Of a stretch of DNA of 64,000 bases, positions 17,767-26,658 are shown one piece after another; positions within the stretch are counted from its first letter, which is position 1; every line of letters begins with the position of its first letter. The notes below the pieces were generated by a model, which made no database searches, had not been told where the DNA came from, and saw nothing but the letters and a program-made list of their open reading frames with translations. This DNA is from Oceaniovalibus sp. ACAM 378 (GTDB lineage: Bacteria; Pseudomonadota; Alphaproteobacteria; Rhodobacterales; Rhodobacteraceae). The stretch spans positions 124,001 through 188,000 of the forward strand of contig NZ_VSJK01000003.1 in assembly GCF_008085915.1 (NCBI RefSeq), read 5' to 3'. Both the position numbers and the translations under genes were made by a program.

Positions 17767-18409
17767 TTTTCTGCCCGATCTCTGCCGATTTTATATTTTC
17801 GATCAAGGTCGGGGGTTGGAGGATTCAAGTCAAGGAAAGTTCGGTACGCGCGCGATTCCTTCGAACCGATGTGGAATTTTCGCACCAGCCGCCAGAGCTT
17901 GACGATCCCGCATGGGGGTACGGTTAAGGCGACGCGGGCTTTCCCAGTCGAATCCGGCGGGTGCGGCACTGGTGCCAGAGAGACGAAGGCCAGGCCGACG
18001 GTGCCGGAGCGGGATTTACACCCGCCCCAGGCGAAGATAATTGCAGAAATATCTGCGGATTTCCTTGATGTTGCCGAAAAAATGCCCCGGTATTTTCAGC
18101 GGTCGTGGCCTATGTATTCTTTGGCTTGCAAGCGGTGACCAACGAGTCTGAATTGCCGTTTCGCAATGTGCAGAATGGATTGCCGCTGGATGCCATGTGC
18201 CGAATGAGTGAAATTTCGGTCTGCGAGGCGCTGGACCGGACACCGCCTGCAGAACTTTACCCGAAGAATCGTGTGTTGAGTTAAGTCGCGCCGATGCCCA
18301 GTGCAGTGGCGACTGTTGGTTTGCGGTGCGATGCGATAGATGTCAGTTGAACCCGTGCATGTGGGCAAAGGTCCATTGATCGCAATCAAGTTCTGAAGGA
18401 ATATACATC
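17767..18409. other. Intergenic region between the surface lipoprotein gene and thyA
   Basis: About 640 bases. The left part should hold the promoter of the reverse-strand lipoprotein-Slam operon. The middle contains only a doubtful short frame at 18105-18284. The right end carries the thyA ribosome binding site (GAAGGA). No tRNA, repeat or clear terminator was seen. Confidence 0.5.
18105..18284 (+). CDS. Doubtful 59-codon frame or gene remnant upstream of thyA
   Basis: A frame open from 18069 and readable from a GTG at 18105 encodes a sequence containing VAYVFFGLQAVTNESELPF and CRMSEISVCEALDR. No ribosome binding site is apparent. The peptide has reasonable composition but no recognised family, and it could be the tail of a decayed gene. 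Confidence 0.2.
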   Translation: MAYVFFGLQAVTNESELPFRNVQNGLPLDAMCRMSEISVCEALDRTPPAELYPKNRVLS

Positions 18410-19201
18410 GTGCAGCAATATCTGGATGCGCTTCAAACGGTTCTGGACAAGGGCGTCGGGTCTTCCGATCGGACGGGAACGGGCACGTTGTCCCACTTTG
18501 GTATGCAATGCAGGTACGACCTTGGTGATGGATTTCCTCTTGTCACCACCAAGAAACTGCACATCAAATCGATTGTTCATGAATTGCTTTGGTTTCTTTC
18601 CGGCGATACGAATATCAAATATCTACAACAGAATGGTGTGTCTATCTGGAATGAATGGGCCGATGAGAATGGCGACCTTGGACCTGTCTATGGATACCAA
18701 TGGCGCAGCTTTCCGGGGCGCTCGGGACCAATTGATCAGATTAGTAAACTCCTTGATGCGATCAAAAAGGCTCCTGACAGCAGGCGCCTGATTGTAAGCG
18801 CGTGGAACCCGGATGATATTGACCAAATGGCGCTGCCTCCATGCCATACGATGTGGCAGGTGCGCATCGCGGATGGCCGGATGCATCTTCAGCTTTACCA
18901 ACGATCCGCAGATATGTTTCTTGGAGTACCGTTCAATATTGCCTCCTATGCGCTCTTGTTGCAGATGTTGGCGCAGGTGACCGGATATGAGGCCGGGGAA
19001 TTCATTCACTCCATCGGTGACGCGCATATCTACGACAATCACCGAGAGCAAGTCGCGCTTCAACTCTCGCGTTCACCGCGACCTCTTCCCCGGTTGAAGA
19101 TCAACGGCGACGTTAAATCGCTTTTCGATTTCAAGTATGAGGATTTCGAGTTTGTGGACTACGATCCTTTTCCGCCCATTAAAGCGCCGGTGGCAGTCTA
19201 G
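18410..19201 (+). CDS. thyA: Thymidylate synthase
   Basis: A 263-residue ThyA enzyme that methylates dUMP to dTMP using methylene-tetrahydrofolate. It begins at GTG 18410. Phosphate-binding Arg is in SSDRTGTGT (about residue 21), the catalytic Cys is in [10 protein letters not shown] (about 145), and [18 protein letters not shown] and GDAHIYDNH complete the active site. Length is the usual 264-type short form. The coding sequence is clearly more AT-rich than neighbouring genes. Its stop codon is directly followed by the ATG of the dihydrofolate reductase gene, the classic thyA-folA pair. Confidence 0.95.
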   Translation: MQQYLDALQTVLDKGVGSSDRTGTGTLSHFGMQCRYDLGDGFPLVTTKKLHIKSIVHELLWFLSGDTNIKYLQQNGVSIWNEWADENGDLGPVYGYQWRSFPGRSGPIDQISKLLDAIKKAPDSRRLIVSAWNPDDIDQMALPPCHTMWQVRIADGRMHLQLYQRSADMFLGVPFNIASYALLLQMLAQVTGYEAGEFIHSIGDAHIYDNHREQVALQLSRSPRPLPRLKINGDVKSLFDFKYEDFEFVDYDPFPPIKAPVAV

Positions 19202-19678
19202 ATGCTGACTTTGATTGTTGCCCGCGCCACAAATGGTGCCATTGGCCGTCGCGGCGATATTCCGTGGTCGGCCCCCGAAGATTTAAAGGTTTTCCAGCGA
19301 GAAACGTTAGGCGGGGCTGTTGTTATGGGGCGACGCACATGGGAAAGCCTGCCGGTTCGCCCGCTGCGCAACCGTTTCAATTGTGTCGTGACGCGCTCAG
19401 ACATTGAGGCTGATTTGACCAGTTCCAACCCGGGCGATGCGGTGAAGGAATGCTATGCGGCTGGGTACACGCGGATATATGGCATCGGCGGCCAATCGAT
19501 CTATGCAGCCTTGTTGCCGATTGCGGATCGCCTGATGATAACGGAAGTTGATATTTCAATCGAGGATGGCGATGCGTTCTTTCCAGAATTCGACGCCACG
19601 GAATGGAAGCTGAAACGCAGCCCGGTCATTCGTGAGTCATCCCCCAGATGTGTCTTGCATGAATTCATTCGCGCCTGA
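19202..19678 (+). CDS. folA: Dihydrofolate reductase
   Basis: A 158-residue enzyme regenerating tetrahydrofolate from the dihydrofolate that ThyA produces. Family features: VARATNGAIGRRGDIPW, catalytic Asp27 in APEDLKVF, the NADPH-binding VVMGRRTWESLP and IYGIGGQSIYAALLP, and TEVDISIEDGDAFFPEF. There is no gap to the thyA stop codon, so translation is coupled. Base composition is like thyA and lower in GC than the region around. Confidence 0.95.
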   Translation: MLTLIVARATNGAIGRRGDIPWSAPEDLKVFQRETLGGAVVMGRRTWESLPVRPLRNRFNCVVTRSDIEADLTSSNPGDAVKECYAAGYTRIYGIGGQSIYAALLPIADRLMITEVDISIEDGDAFFPEFDATEWKLKRSPVIRESSPRCVLHEFIRA

Positions 19679-19885
19679 CTGCGATCAGCCTGCCGAGGGG
19701 AGCGGCGGATTGTCTGCATTCTATGTGGTCGGGGCTGTCGTCGCGCGATGCAGGGCTTTGCACAACTGTGGCCCGGCAGAATCGGCGGCGCGCGGGCTTC
19801 TTGGCGGATGACAGCGCTTGGATTTTGCCCCATAATCTGCCCACCAAAGGCATCCATCTGATCATTTCGCAACCGAAGGCTCCAA

Positions 19886-20221
19886 ATGACCGCCCTCACT
19901 CTCTACGGTATTCCGACCTGCGACACCTGCAAAAAAGCCATTAAAGCACTGGAAAGTGCCGACCATGATGTCACATTTCGAGATATCCGCGCCGATCCTC
20001 TCAGCCCCTCTGAATGGGACGAACTGATTCTTGAATTCGGTGACCGTCTGGTCAACCGCGCGTCGACCACCTATCGCGGGTTGTCTGACTGGATGAAGGC
20101 CTCCGAGGCGGAAGAGCAATTGGCCAATCATCCCGCGCTGATGAAACGCCCGGTCATCCGCAGTGAGGAAAAGCTGTATCTGGGCTGGGATTCTGGCGTT
20201 CAGACTGCATTGCTGAGCTGA
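19886..20221 (+). CDS. ArsC/Spx/MgsR family thioredoxin-fold protein
   Basis: A 111-residue protein with a thioredoxin-like fold. The N-terminal CDTCKKA holds a redox pair (Cys-x-x-Cys) after LYGIPTC, and the later segment ALMKRPVIRSEEKLYLGW matches the family's conserved arginine-proline region. It resembles YffB-type ArsC-like reductases of about 115 residues rather than true arsenate reductases. It probably acts as a glutathione-dependent thiol reductase. It stands alone, convergent with the ABC permease gene. Confidence 0.8.
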   Translation: MTALTLYGIPTCDTCKKAIKALESADHDVTFRDIRADPLSPSEWDELILEFGDRLVNRASTTYRGLSDWMKASEAEEQLANHPALMKRPVIRSEEKLYLGWDSGVQTALLS

Positions 20222-20365
20222 CCGCGCCCTGCCACATTTGGCGGCGCCTGAGATAATACTGACTGGCCTGCCACCACCCGCGCGGTGGGAATGTGATTGC
20301 GGATTTCACGACAATCCCGACCCGGGCAGGGCAGTTGAATCCGCCACGCCGGGGCTCAGTCACTT

Positions 20366-21202
20366 TTATTCCTTGCCACCGGTCGAAGCGACTGAGGTGG
20401 AGTAATATCTTTGCAGTACCGTCAGAACGATCATCGGGATGACTGAAATCACCAGCGACGCGGCGAAGATCAGACCGAAGTTCGGATTGTACTCGGCGGA
20501 AAACTGGGCAATCGCCACCGCGGCGACCTTGTAGTCCGGGGCGGGTGCGATCAGCAGAGGCCACAGATATGCCTGCCACTGGAAGACGAACAGGATCAAC
20601 GCTGCGCTGAGCATCGCCGGACCCGACAGCGGCAGATATACCCGCCAGTAGATACCGAACCACCCCATTCCGTCGACAAAGGCTGCCTCGCGCAGTTCTT
20701 TTGGGATTCCCAGAAAGAATTGCCGCAGCAGGAAAACGGCCAGACCATTGCCGATCCCCGGCAGGATCAGCCCGGTATAGGTGTTTTGCAGGTTCATCAT
20801 GCGCATGATGCCGTAAAGCGGCACCGCGATCGCGTCGAATGGAATCAGGAAGGAAATCACCATCACCATGAAGACCGACTTCCTGAACGGAAATTCAATG
20901 ACCGCCAGGGCGAAAGCAGCCGTGGAACAGATCGCGAGTCCAAGGACGACTGTGACCAGAGTGATGAATATCGAGTTGAATATGGCGCGACCGAAGTTGC
21001 CGTACCAGATCCCTGTGATATTTTCGAGCGTCCAAGTGCGTGGGAAAAAGCTCCACGGGCTGAGAGGGGAAAGATAGCGAAAGATGGCGTCGGTCGGACG
21101 AAATGCGCTGACAGTCATCCACCAAAGGGGCACGAAAAAGACTATCGCGACCAGAACAATGACGGCAAATCGGGCGTAGCTGAAGCGTTTGTCGCTATTC
21201 AT
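20366..21202 (-). CDS. Carbohydrate ABC transporter permease (MalG type)
   Basis: A 278-residue inner-membrane protein with about six helices and the EAA loop EAAFVDGMGWFGIYWRVYLP that contacts the ATPase. The N-terminus (FVPLWWMTVSAFRPTDAIF) is that of the second permease in CUT1 sugar importers. Its start overlaps the end of the first permease gene by eight bases. Together with the binding protein, the other permease and the ATPase encoded nearby, it forms one importer. Confidence 0.9.
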   Translation of the reverse strand: MNSDKRFSYARFAVIVLVAIVFFVPLWWMTVSAFRPTDAIFRYLSPLSPWSFFPRTWTLENITGIWYGNFGRAIFNSIFITLVTVVLGLAICSTAAFALAVIEFPFRKSVFMVMVISFLIPFDAIAVPLYGIMRMMNLQNTYTGLILPGIGNGLAVFLLRQFFLGIPKELREAAFVDGMGWFGIYWRVYLPLSGPAMLSAALILFVFQWQAYLWPLLIAPAPDYKVAAVAIAQFSAEYNPNFGLIFAASLVISVIPMIVLTVLQRYYSTSVASTGGKE

Positions 21203-22052
21203 TGCTGTCCTCGGCGCGCATCAGGCGGAACTGAAGAATGACGATCAACAAGACGACCCCAACCAGAACCACCGTCGATGCGGCGGCGCTTTCAGGGTCC
21301 GAGATGATGAAGGCCTGCGTGTAGACCGTGTTCATGATGAGGTCGGTCGATCCCTCTGGCCCACCGGCAGTCAGGATCTGCACAGGCGCAAAGATCAGGA
21401 AATTGGCCACGGTGTTGGCGACAAGGACGAAAGTCAGCGGGCGACGCAGTTGCGGCAGGGTGACAAAGCGGAATTGCTGCCAGCGGTTCGCGCCATCGAT
21501 CCGCACCGCCTCATAAAGCGATTTCGGAATGTCCTGAAGCCCGGCAAGGATGAAGGTCATCCAATATCCAACGCCAATCCAACTGACGATCAGAATGATC
21601 GAGGCCAACGCCTGATCCGATGAGGTAAGAAACCGCTGCGGCTCCATCCCCAAGGCGACGAGAACGGCATTGACCAACCCATCGGGTCTGAGGGCGACGC
21701 CCCAGACAACGGCCGAGACACTTTGCGGGATTGCAACAGGCAGCAGAATGACCGTGCGCCAGAAACCGATCAGCGGCACCATGGTGTTCATCAGCAGGGC
21801 CAAGGCCAGCGATATGGCGATCTGCAGTGGATTGACGATCAACAGGAAGACGATCGTCACCTTCAGACTGTTCAGAAATACGGGATCGGTGAAGATATAT
21901 CTAAAGTTCTCAAGACTGTAGCCACCGCCACCGGGTGGGATAAGTGAGGTATTCACAGCAACCGCCGCTGGCCACAGACGCAACAGGAAGACTGAAACCA
22001 GCGCGGGCATCAGGAAAGCGAGAGCTGCTAGGATGGCACTGCGTTGCGTCAT
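21195..22052 (-). CDS. Carbohydrate ABC transporter permease (MalF type)
   Basis: A 285-residue inner-membrane permease of a CUT1 importer, with six predicted helices. The EAA motif is YEAVRIDGANRWQQFRFVTLP, followed by FVLVANTVANFLIF. N-terminal LAFLMPALVSVFLLRLWPA is typical of MalF-type subunits without the large periplasmic loop. It is separated from the upstream binding-protein gene by 65 bases containing a strong hairpin (22080-22108), and it overlaps the second permease gene. Confidence 0.9.
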   Translation of the reverse strand: MTQRSAILAALAFLMPALVSVFLLRLWPAAVAVNTSLIPPGGGGYSLENFRYIFTDPVFLNSLKVTIVFLLIVNPLQIAISLALALLMNTMVPLIGFWRTVILLPVAIPQSVSAVVWGVALRPDGLVNAVLVALGMEPQRFLTSSDQALASIILIVSWIGVGYWMTFILAGLQDIPKSLYEAVRIDGANRWQQFRFVTLPQLRRPLTFVLVANTVANFLIFAPVQILTAGGPEGSTDLIMNTVYTQAFIISDPESAAASTVVLVGVVLLIVILQFRLMRAEDSNE

Positions 22053-22079
22053 ATCGTCAATCGCTGATGTGAATAGAAC

Positions 22080-22108
22080 AGACGACCGGGCAGGGGGGCC
22101 GGTCGTCT
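22080..22108 (-). terminator. Hairpin between binding-protein and permease genes
   Basis: AGACGACCGG and CCGGTCGTCT form a perfect 10-bp stem around a 9-base loop. There is no long U-tract, so this is probably an attenuator or RNA-stabilising stem that keeps binding-protein mRNA more abundant than the permease mRNAs, as in many ABC operons. Confidence 0.65.
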
Positions 22109-22117
22109 CTGTGTGGT

Positions 22118-23401
22118 TTACTGGATCCGGCCCAAGGCGCGGTCCAACTGGCGCTCGGCGCCTTTCAGCGCGGTTTCAGCATCCGTACCATTGCGCAGAT
22201 CGCTGAAGGTGCGGTTCATGATCGTCTCGAACGTGACGAAACCCCGGCTTCTGGGGCGACCAACTGCGGTATTCTTCGTTTCGTAAGAGATGATGTCGAT
22301 CGCAGAGCCGATCTTGTCGGTAAGACCATCCATGTCGGCAGAATAGTTCTTGAAGGCTTCCGCGTTTACCAGAATGTTGGGGTTGTTCTTGATCGACAGA
22401 TAGGCACCTTCGGGATCGAGCGAGATATACTCGGCGAATGCGCGCGCTGCGTCCTTCTTTTCGGAGTTGGGGTTGATCGCCACTGACCAGGAACCCGTGG
22501 GGGTGACAGGTTTGCCGCCCTCGAAATACGGGACTGGCGCAACGCCATAGTTCAGATCGGCAGCGTTTTCATAACGTGCGATTGCCCAGGGACCGGCAAT
22601 CATGAACGCGACTTCGCCGTTGATGAACAAATCGTCTGTCTGCTCGGGCGTGACGCCTCTGGGTGCCAATCCGCTCTCGTAGAGATCGCCATACCATTTT
22701 GCCGTCTCGATCCAACCGTCGTTGGTGATCGTCGGAGTCAGCATCTCATCCCCGGTCAGCCCGGAACCCGCGCCGTTGGATTCAAACAGAAACTGAAGCT
22801 GGTAATAGCGGTCGACCTGCTGGAACGTCAGGCCGTATTTGATCCCACTGTCCTTGGCGGTGCGCGCCATATCCAGCAGCGCCTCCCAGGTCAGGCGCTG
22901 TTCGGGATCGCCGCTGGGCATCTCGAGACCCGCTTTTTCGAGGACGTCACGGTTGAAATACATCAACTGCGTCGATGTCCACATCGGATATGCGTAAAGA
23001 CTGCCGTCATAGCTGACCTGTTCAAGATCGACTGCGTTCGGAACTGCCGCATCGATCACGTCGCGCCGGTCGTCGAGGTTAAGAAGATACCCCTGTGACG
23101 CAAAGGCGGGGATGCGCGGCGTGTCGGCATGAAGCACGTCGATGCTTGTGTCACCCTGCCCGATCCGCGACTCGGTTGCGGCGTTCAGGTCGTTGAAGGG
23201 TACGGATTGATGTACGACTTTGATGCCGGGGTTTGCCGCTTCGAACCCTTTGATCATCGGCTGCATGATATCGTCGCGCTGCGCGCTCAGAAAGTTGATT
23301 GTCACGTCCTGCGCGAATACGGCAGTGCCCGTGGTCATCATCCCCGCACCGACCAAGAGGGCGGCACCCAGTGTTCTCCGACTCATTTTATCGTTCATCA
23401 T
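22118..23401 (-). CDS. ABC transporter extracellular solute-binding protein (CUT1 type)
   Basis: A 427-residue periplasmic binding protein. The signal peptide contains a twin-arginine-like start (MSRRTLGAALLVGAG) and ends near TAVFAQD. The mature part VTINFLSAQRDDIMQPMIKG, and later MWTSTQLMYFNRDVLEKAG, FINGEVAFMIAGPWA and PTGSWSVAINPNS are standard for family 1 sugar-binding proteins. Two ATGs (23401, 23398) follow the site GGGAGGAGA. A palindromic operator lies just upstream. The substrate is probably a sugar or nucleoside; the two nucleoside hydrolases of the same cluster favour the latter by inference. Confidence 0.88.
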   Translation of the reverse strand: MMNDKMSRRTLGAALLVGAGMMTTGTAVFAQDVTINFLSAQRDDIMQPMIKGFEAANPGIKVVHQSVPFNDLNAATESRIGQGDTSIDVLHADTPRIPAFASQGYLLNLDDRRDVIDAAVPNAVDLEQVSYDGSLYAYPMWTSTQLMYFNRDVLEKAGLEMPSGDPEQRLTWEALLDMARTAKDSGIKYGLTFQQVDRYYQLQFLFESNGAGSGLTGDEMLTPTITNDGWIETAKWYGDLYESGLAPRGVTPEQTDDLFINGEVAFMIAGPWAIARYENAADLNYGVAPVPYFEGGKPVTPTGSWSVAINPNSEKKDAARAFAEYISLDPEGAYLSIKNNPNILVNAEAFKNYSADMDGLTDKIGSAIDIISYETKNTAVGRPRSRGFVTFETIMNRTFSDLRNGTDAETALKGAERQLDRALGRIQ

Positions 23402-23418
23402 TGTCTCCTCCCAAATGT

Positions 23419-23434
23419 CTGCACAAGTGTGCAG
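23419..23434. promoter_or_regulatory. LacI-type operator upstream of the solute-binding protein gene
   Basis: CTGCACA-AG-TGTGCAG, two perfect 7-base arms around two bases. The same arms occur at 24535-24550 next to the lacI-family gene. The site sits between the binding-protein ribosome binding site and the lacI stop codon, where the binding-protein promoter should be. Confidence 0.85.
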
Positions 23435-23483
23435 GTCGGTCGAAAAACTGTCAACAGCGAAGCTGGGAATCCACCGGTTCCAC

Positions 23484-24494
23484 CTATCCGATAGTAGAGG
23501 CACGCAAGACCAACCTACTGGATATCTGGAGGTGGGAAGGCGTCGCTTGCGGTGTGCCGGTGATGCCGGCCAGTATCAGTGCGACGGCCAGCTGGACCAT
23601 TTTTGCGACGTTTTGATCCACTGATGTCAGCGCGTGTGACGGCCAGTCGGCAAGGCTGGAATTGTCGAAACCGGTGACTTTCAGTTGTCCGGGAATGTTG
23701 ATGCCAAAGGTGTTGCGGGCCACATCCATCACGCCGAAGGCCATCAGATCGTTAGCACAGGCGATCGCGTCTGGCGTCTTGCCCGCCCCCAGGATGCGCC
23801 GTGCGGCTTCGGCGCCACCATAATGTGTGTAATCACCAACCGCGATCAACGTCGGCGACAGGCCGTGCTGCGCCATCTGACGCAAAAAACCCGACTCGCG
23901 GTCGCGGCTGCTGGAGGCGTCGGGATGGCCGGCGACAAAAGCGATCTTGCGGCAGCCGATTTCCACCAGATGATCCACCACTTTGGCGGCCCCGTCGGCA
24001 TTATCGCAGGTTATGGAGGTGATCTCTTCCTGCGCCAGATATCTGTTGATCGCCACAATAGGCTTGTCAGACGCAGCGAAACGGGCCGCCATACGGGATG
24101 ACAGGGTCGCATTTGTCATCGCCAGAGCATCCACCCGGTAAGACATCATCTGGGTGATTTGCTGATCTGTGCTGTTCTCGTCGCCAAACAAAAGCAGCGG
24201 GGCAAGACCGGCGTCCTGAAGCGCTGTGCCAAGCTGCTGAAGAAGCGCCGCGTAAAACGGATTGTCCAGATCGGTCGATACGATCCCGACGATCCCGGTC
24301 CGTTTCGTGATCAGGCTGCGGGCCAGTGCGTTCGGCGCATAGCCAAGCATTTCGGCGGCCGACAAAACCTTCTGGCGGGTTTCCTCGGACACATAGGCGC
24401 CGGTTGTGTAGGTGCGCGAAACCGCTGAACGGCTGACACCGGCAAGCCGGGCCACATCCAAAGATCGAATCTGCACTTTGGTTTTTCTGATCAT
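23484..24494 (-). CDS. LacI-family transcriptional regulator
   Basis: A 336-residue repressor. The N-terminal helix-turn-helix and hinge read SLDVARLAGVSRSAVSRTYT and MLGYAPNALARSL. The ligand domain contains IVGIVSTDLDNPFYAALLQQL, CDNADGAAKVVDHLVEIG, ACANDLMAFGVMD and VTGFDNSSLADW, as in the ribose/galactose-repressor group. It lies between the ATPase gene (divergent) and the binding-protein gene (same strand) and is flanked on both sides by copies of the same palindrome, so it very likely controls both units and itself. The inducer is not known; a nucleoside or derived sugar is a reasonable guess. Confidence 0.92.
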   Translation of the reverse strand: MIRKTKVQIRSLDVARLAGVSRSAVSRTYTTGAYVSEETRQKVLSAAEMLGYAPNALARSLITKRTGIVGIVSTDLDNPFYAALLQQLGTALQDAGLAPLLLFGDENSTDQQITQMMSYRVDALAMTNATLSSRMAARFAASDKPIVAINRYLAQEEITSITCDNADGAAKVVDHLVEIGCRKIAFVAGHPDASSSRDRESGFLRQMAQHGLSPTLIAVGDYTHYGGAEAARRILGAGKTPDAIACANDLMAFGVMDVARNTFGINIPGQLKVTGFDNSSLADWPSHALTSVDQNVAKMVQLAVALILAGITGTPQATPSHLQISSRLVLRASTIG

Positions 24495-24534
24495 TGCATC
24501 TGCTTACCTTGACCTGTCATCTCTTCACAATATG

Positions 24535-24550
24535 CTGCACACATGTGCAG
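24535..24550. promoter_or_regulatory. LacI-type operator between lacI-family gene and ABC ATPase gene
   Basis: CTGCACA-CA-TGTGCAG, with the same 7-base arms as the site at 23419-23434. It lies in the 110-base divergent region between the regulator start (24494) and the ATPase start (24605), so it can serve both promoters. Confidence 0.85.
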
Positions 24551-24604
24551 AGTGGAATCAAATCTCTGTCTCTGAACTGGTGATTGCGAAAGGACACGCG
24601 GACA

Positions 24605-25681
24605 ATGAGCACGGTGGAACTCGTCGGGCTGCGAAAATCCTACGGCCAGACCGAGGTGATTCATGGCGTGGACCTGTCGATTGCCGAGGGCGAATTTCTG
24701 GCGTTGGTCGGCCCGTCCGGGTGCGGCAAATCGACGATCCTTCGGATGATCGCCGGTCTTGAAAGCATCACCGACGGTGAGGTCCGATTCGATGGGCGGC
24801 GGATGAATGAAAGCACGCCCAAGAAACGCAATGTGGCGATGGTTTTCCAGAACTACGCGCTGTACCCGCATATGACGGTGCGCGAGAATGTCTCGTTGAA
24901 CCTTCGTCTCGCGGGCATTCCCAAAACCGAAATCCGCAAACGCGTCGATGATGCTGCGCGCCTGCTTGAGATCGAAGAAATTCTTGATCGCAAACCTGCA
25001 CAACTGTCCGGGGGACAGCGCCAAAGGGTCGCCATGGGCCGTGCGATCGTCCGCGATCCCGAAGTCTTTCTGTTCGATGAGCCGCTATCGAACCTTGATG
25101 CCAAGTTGCGGGTGCAGATGCGCGCCGAAATCAAGGCATTGCACAACAAGGTCCGCACCACGGCGATCTATGTCACTCACGATCAGATCGAGGCGCTGAC
25201 TTTGGCCGACCGGATCGCGGTGCTGAATGCCGGTCGGATCGAACAACTGGGCACGCCGATGGAGCTTTACTCCGCACCGGTGAACAGGTTCGTGGCAGGA
25301 TTTATCGGTTCACCGGCGATGAACTTTCTGGATGGAAAGATTGACGGCGATCAGGTGCATTTGGCTGATGAGGCCGGAACCCTGACATTGCCGCCCGAGC
25401 ACGGCGTCGCGGATGGTCGCAATCTTGCCGTTGGGGTGCGCCCCGAACATATTCGCATCAGCGACAGCGGCGGAAACCTGAAAGGTATCATCGAACAGGT
25501 TGAACCCACCGGATCGCAAACCCATGCCGCAGTGCGCTGTGGGCAACATCTTCTTCAGGCGGTGTTTGAAGGGATGCTTCCCCTGCATGCAGGGGAGAGC
25601 GTTTCGCTGAATGTTGCATCCGACCACATTTATCTTTTCGACGCTGACGACGGCCGCGCCGTCCTGCAGGCACACCGATAA
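24605..25681 (+). CDS. Sugar-type ABC transporter ATP-binding protein (UgpC/MsmK type)
   Basis: A 358-residue ATPase. Walker A is GPSGCGKST, the signature is LSGGQRQRVAMGRAIVRDP, Walker B is VFLFDEPLSNLDAKL, and the switch His is in YVTHDQIEA. The C-terminal third is the TOBE/MalK-type regulatory domain (VGVRPEHIRISDSG). The ATG at 24605 follows AAAGGA. It powers the permease pair encoded on the other strand at 20366-22052. The divergent arrangement is tied together by the shared LacI operators. The downstream nucleoside hydrolase genes are probably cotranscribed. Confidence 0.93.
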   Translation: MSTVELVGLRKSYGQTEVIHGVDLSIAEGEFLALVGPSGCGKSTILRMIAGLESITDGEVRFDGRRMNESTPKKRNVAMVFQNYALYPHMTVRENVSLNLRLAGIPKTEIRKRVDDAARLLEIEEILDRKPAQLSGGQRQRVAMGRAIVRDPEVFLFDEPLSNLDAKLRVQMRAEIKALHNKVRTTAIYVTHDQIEALTLADRIAVLNAGRIEQLGTPMELYSAPVNRFVAGFIGSPAMNFLDGKIDGDQVHLADEAGTLTLPPEHGVADGRNLAVGVRPEHIRISDSGGNLKGIIEQVEPTGSQTHAAVRCGQHLLQAVFEGMLPLHAGESVSLNVASDHIYLFDADDGRAVLQAHR

Positions 25682-25717
25682 TCTGCCGATCCGCAGTAAT
25701 ACCTGAAGGGAATACCC

Positions 25718-26635
25718 ATGACCCAGCTGAGCGATGCCGAACGACTTCGTCTTTTGACGCCACCCACCGGCAAGGTGCGCGCGGTGCTCGACACTGATAC
25801 TTACAACGAAATCGACGACCAGTTCGCAATCGTCCAGATGCTGCTTTCACCGGATAAAATCGATCTGGAAGCGATCTATGCGGCGCCATTCCACAACCAC
25901 AGATCCGACAATGCGGGTCACGGAATGGAACTGAGCTTTGACGAAATCCTGCGCCTTTTGAAACGGATGGACCGCAGCCCTGATGGGTTCGTCCATCGCG
26001 GCGCAACCCGTTTCATGGGGCCGGAGAAAAAGATTGTCGCCTCGGACGCCGTGACCGACATGGTGGCCCGCGCCAAGGCATCCACCCCCGAAGACCCGCT
26101 TTATATCGTTGCCATTGGCGCAATCACCAACGTTGCCTCGGCCTTGCTGACGGCGCCGGAGATCATTGACCGCACTGTTGTTGTCTGGCTTGGCGGTCAC
26201 GCGTTGGAATGGCCCCATGTCCGTGAATTCAACCTGAAACAGGATGTGGGCGCGGCACAGGTCGTTCTGGACAGCGGTGTGCCGATGGTCCTGCTGCCTT
26301 GCATGGGCGTTGTCTCGCACCTGCTCAGCACTGTTCCGGAGATTGAAAAATACGTTGAACCCCATGGCGAGATCGGCAGGTTCCTGGCCCAGCGATACAA
26401 GGAATATAACGACGATCACATGGGCTGGTCGAAAGAGATCTGGGACATGGCGCCGGTGGCCTGGCTGTTGGATTCGTCGATGTGTCCGTCCGATCTGGTG
26501 GCAACTCCGGTCCTGACCGAAATCCCGACCTGGAGCACAGACCGTTCGCGTCACCTGATGCGGTATGTCCATCACATCGACCGTGACGCGATCCTGAAGG
26601 ATTTCTTCCGCAAGATCGCGGCCCACGCCGCCTGA
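25718..26635 (+). CDS. Nucleoside hydrolase family protein, copy 1
   Basis: A 305-residue enzyme of the inosine/uridine-preferring nucleoside hydrolase family, which splits the N-glycosidic bond of ribonucleosides to base plus ribose. The calcium-binding motif is VLDTDTYNEIDDQFA, with the DxDxxxxxDD acidic cluster. Other family elements are VAIGAITNVASALL and a region ending in the ligand Asp/His. It begins 36 bases after the ATPase gene with a ribosome binding site GAAGGGAA. It is about 60 percent similar by eye to the following gene, indicating tandem duplication. Confidence 0.85.
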   Translation: MTQLSDAERLRLLTPPTGKVRAVLDTDTYNEIDDQFAIVQMLLSPDKIDLEAIYAAPFHNHRSDNAGHGMELSFDEILRLLKRMDRSPDGFVHRGATRFMGPEKKIVASDAVTDMVARAKASTPEDPLYIVAIGAITNVASALLTAPEIIDRTVVVWLGGHALEWPHVREFNLKQDVGAAQVVLDSGVPMVLLPCMGVVSHLLSTVPEIEKYVEPHGEIGRFLAQRYKEYNDDHMGWSKEIWDMAPVAWLLDSSMCPSDLVATPVLTEIPTWSTDRSRHLMRYVHHIDRDAILKDFFRKIAAHAA

Positions 26636-26658
26636 CCAGCATTAAAAAGGGGGGCATC

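Noticed and set aside
17940-17990. The stretch around GTCGAATCC looked like a tRNA T-arm.
   Set aside because: No matching acceptor stem, anticodon arm or CCA-proximal pairing was found around it.
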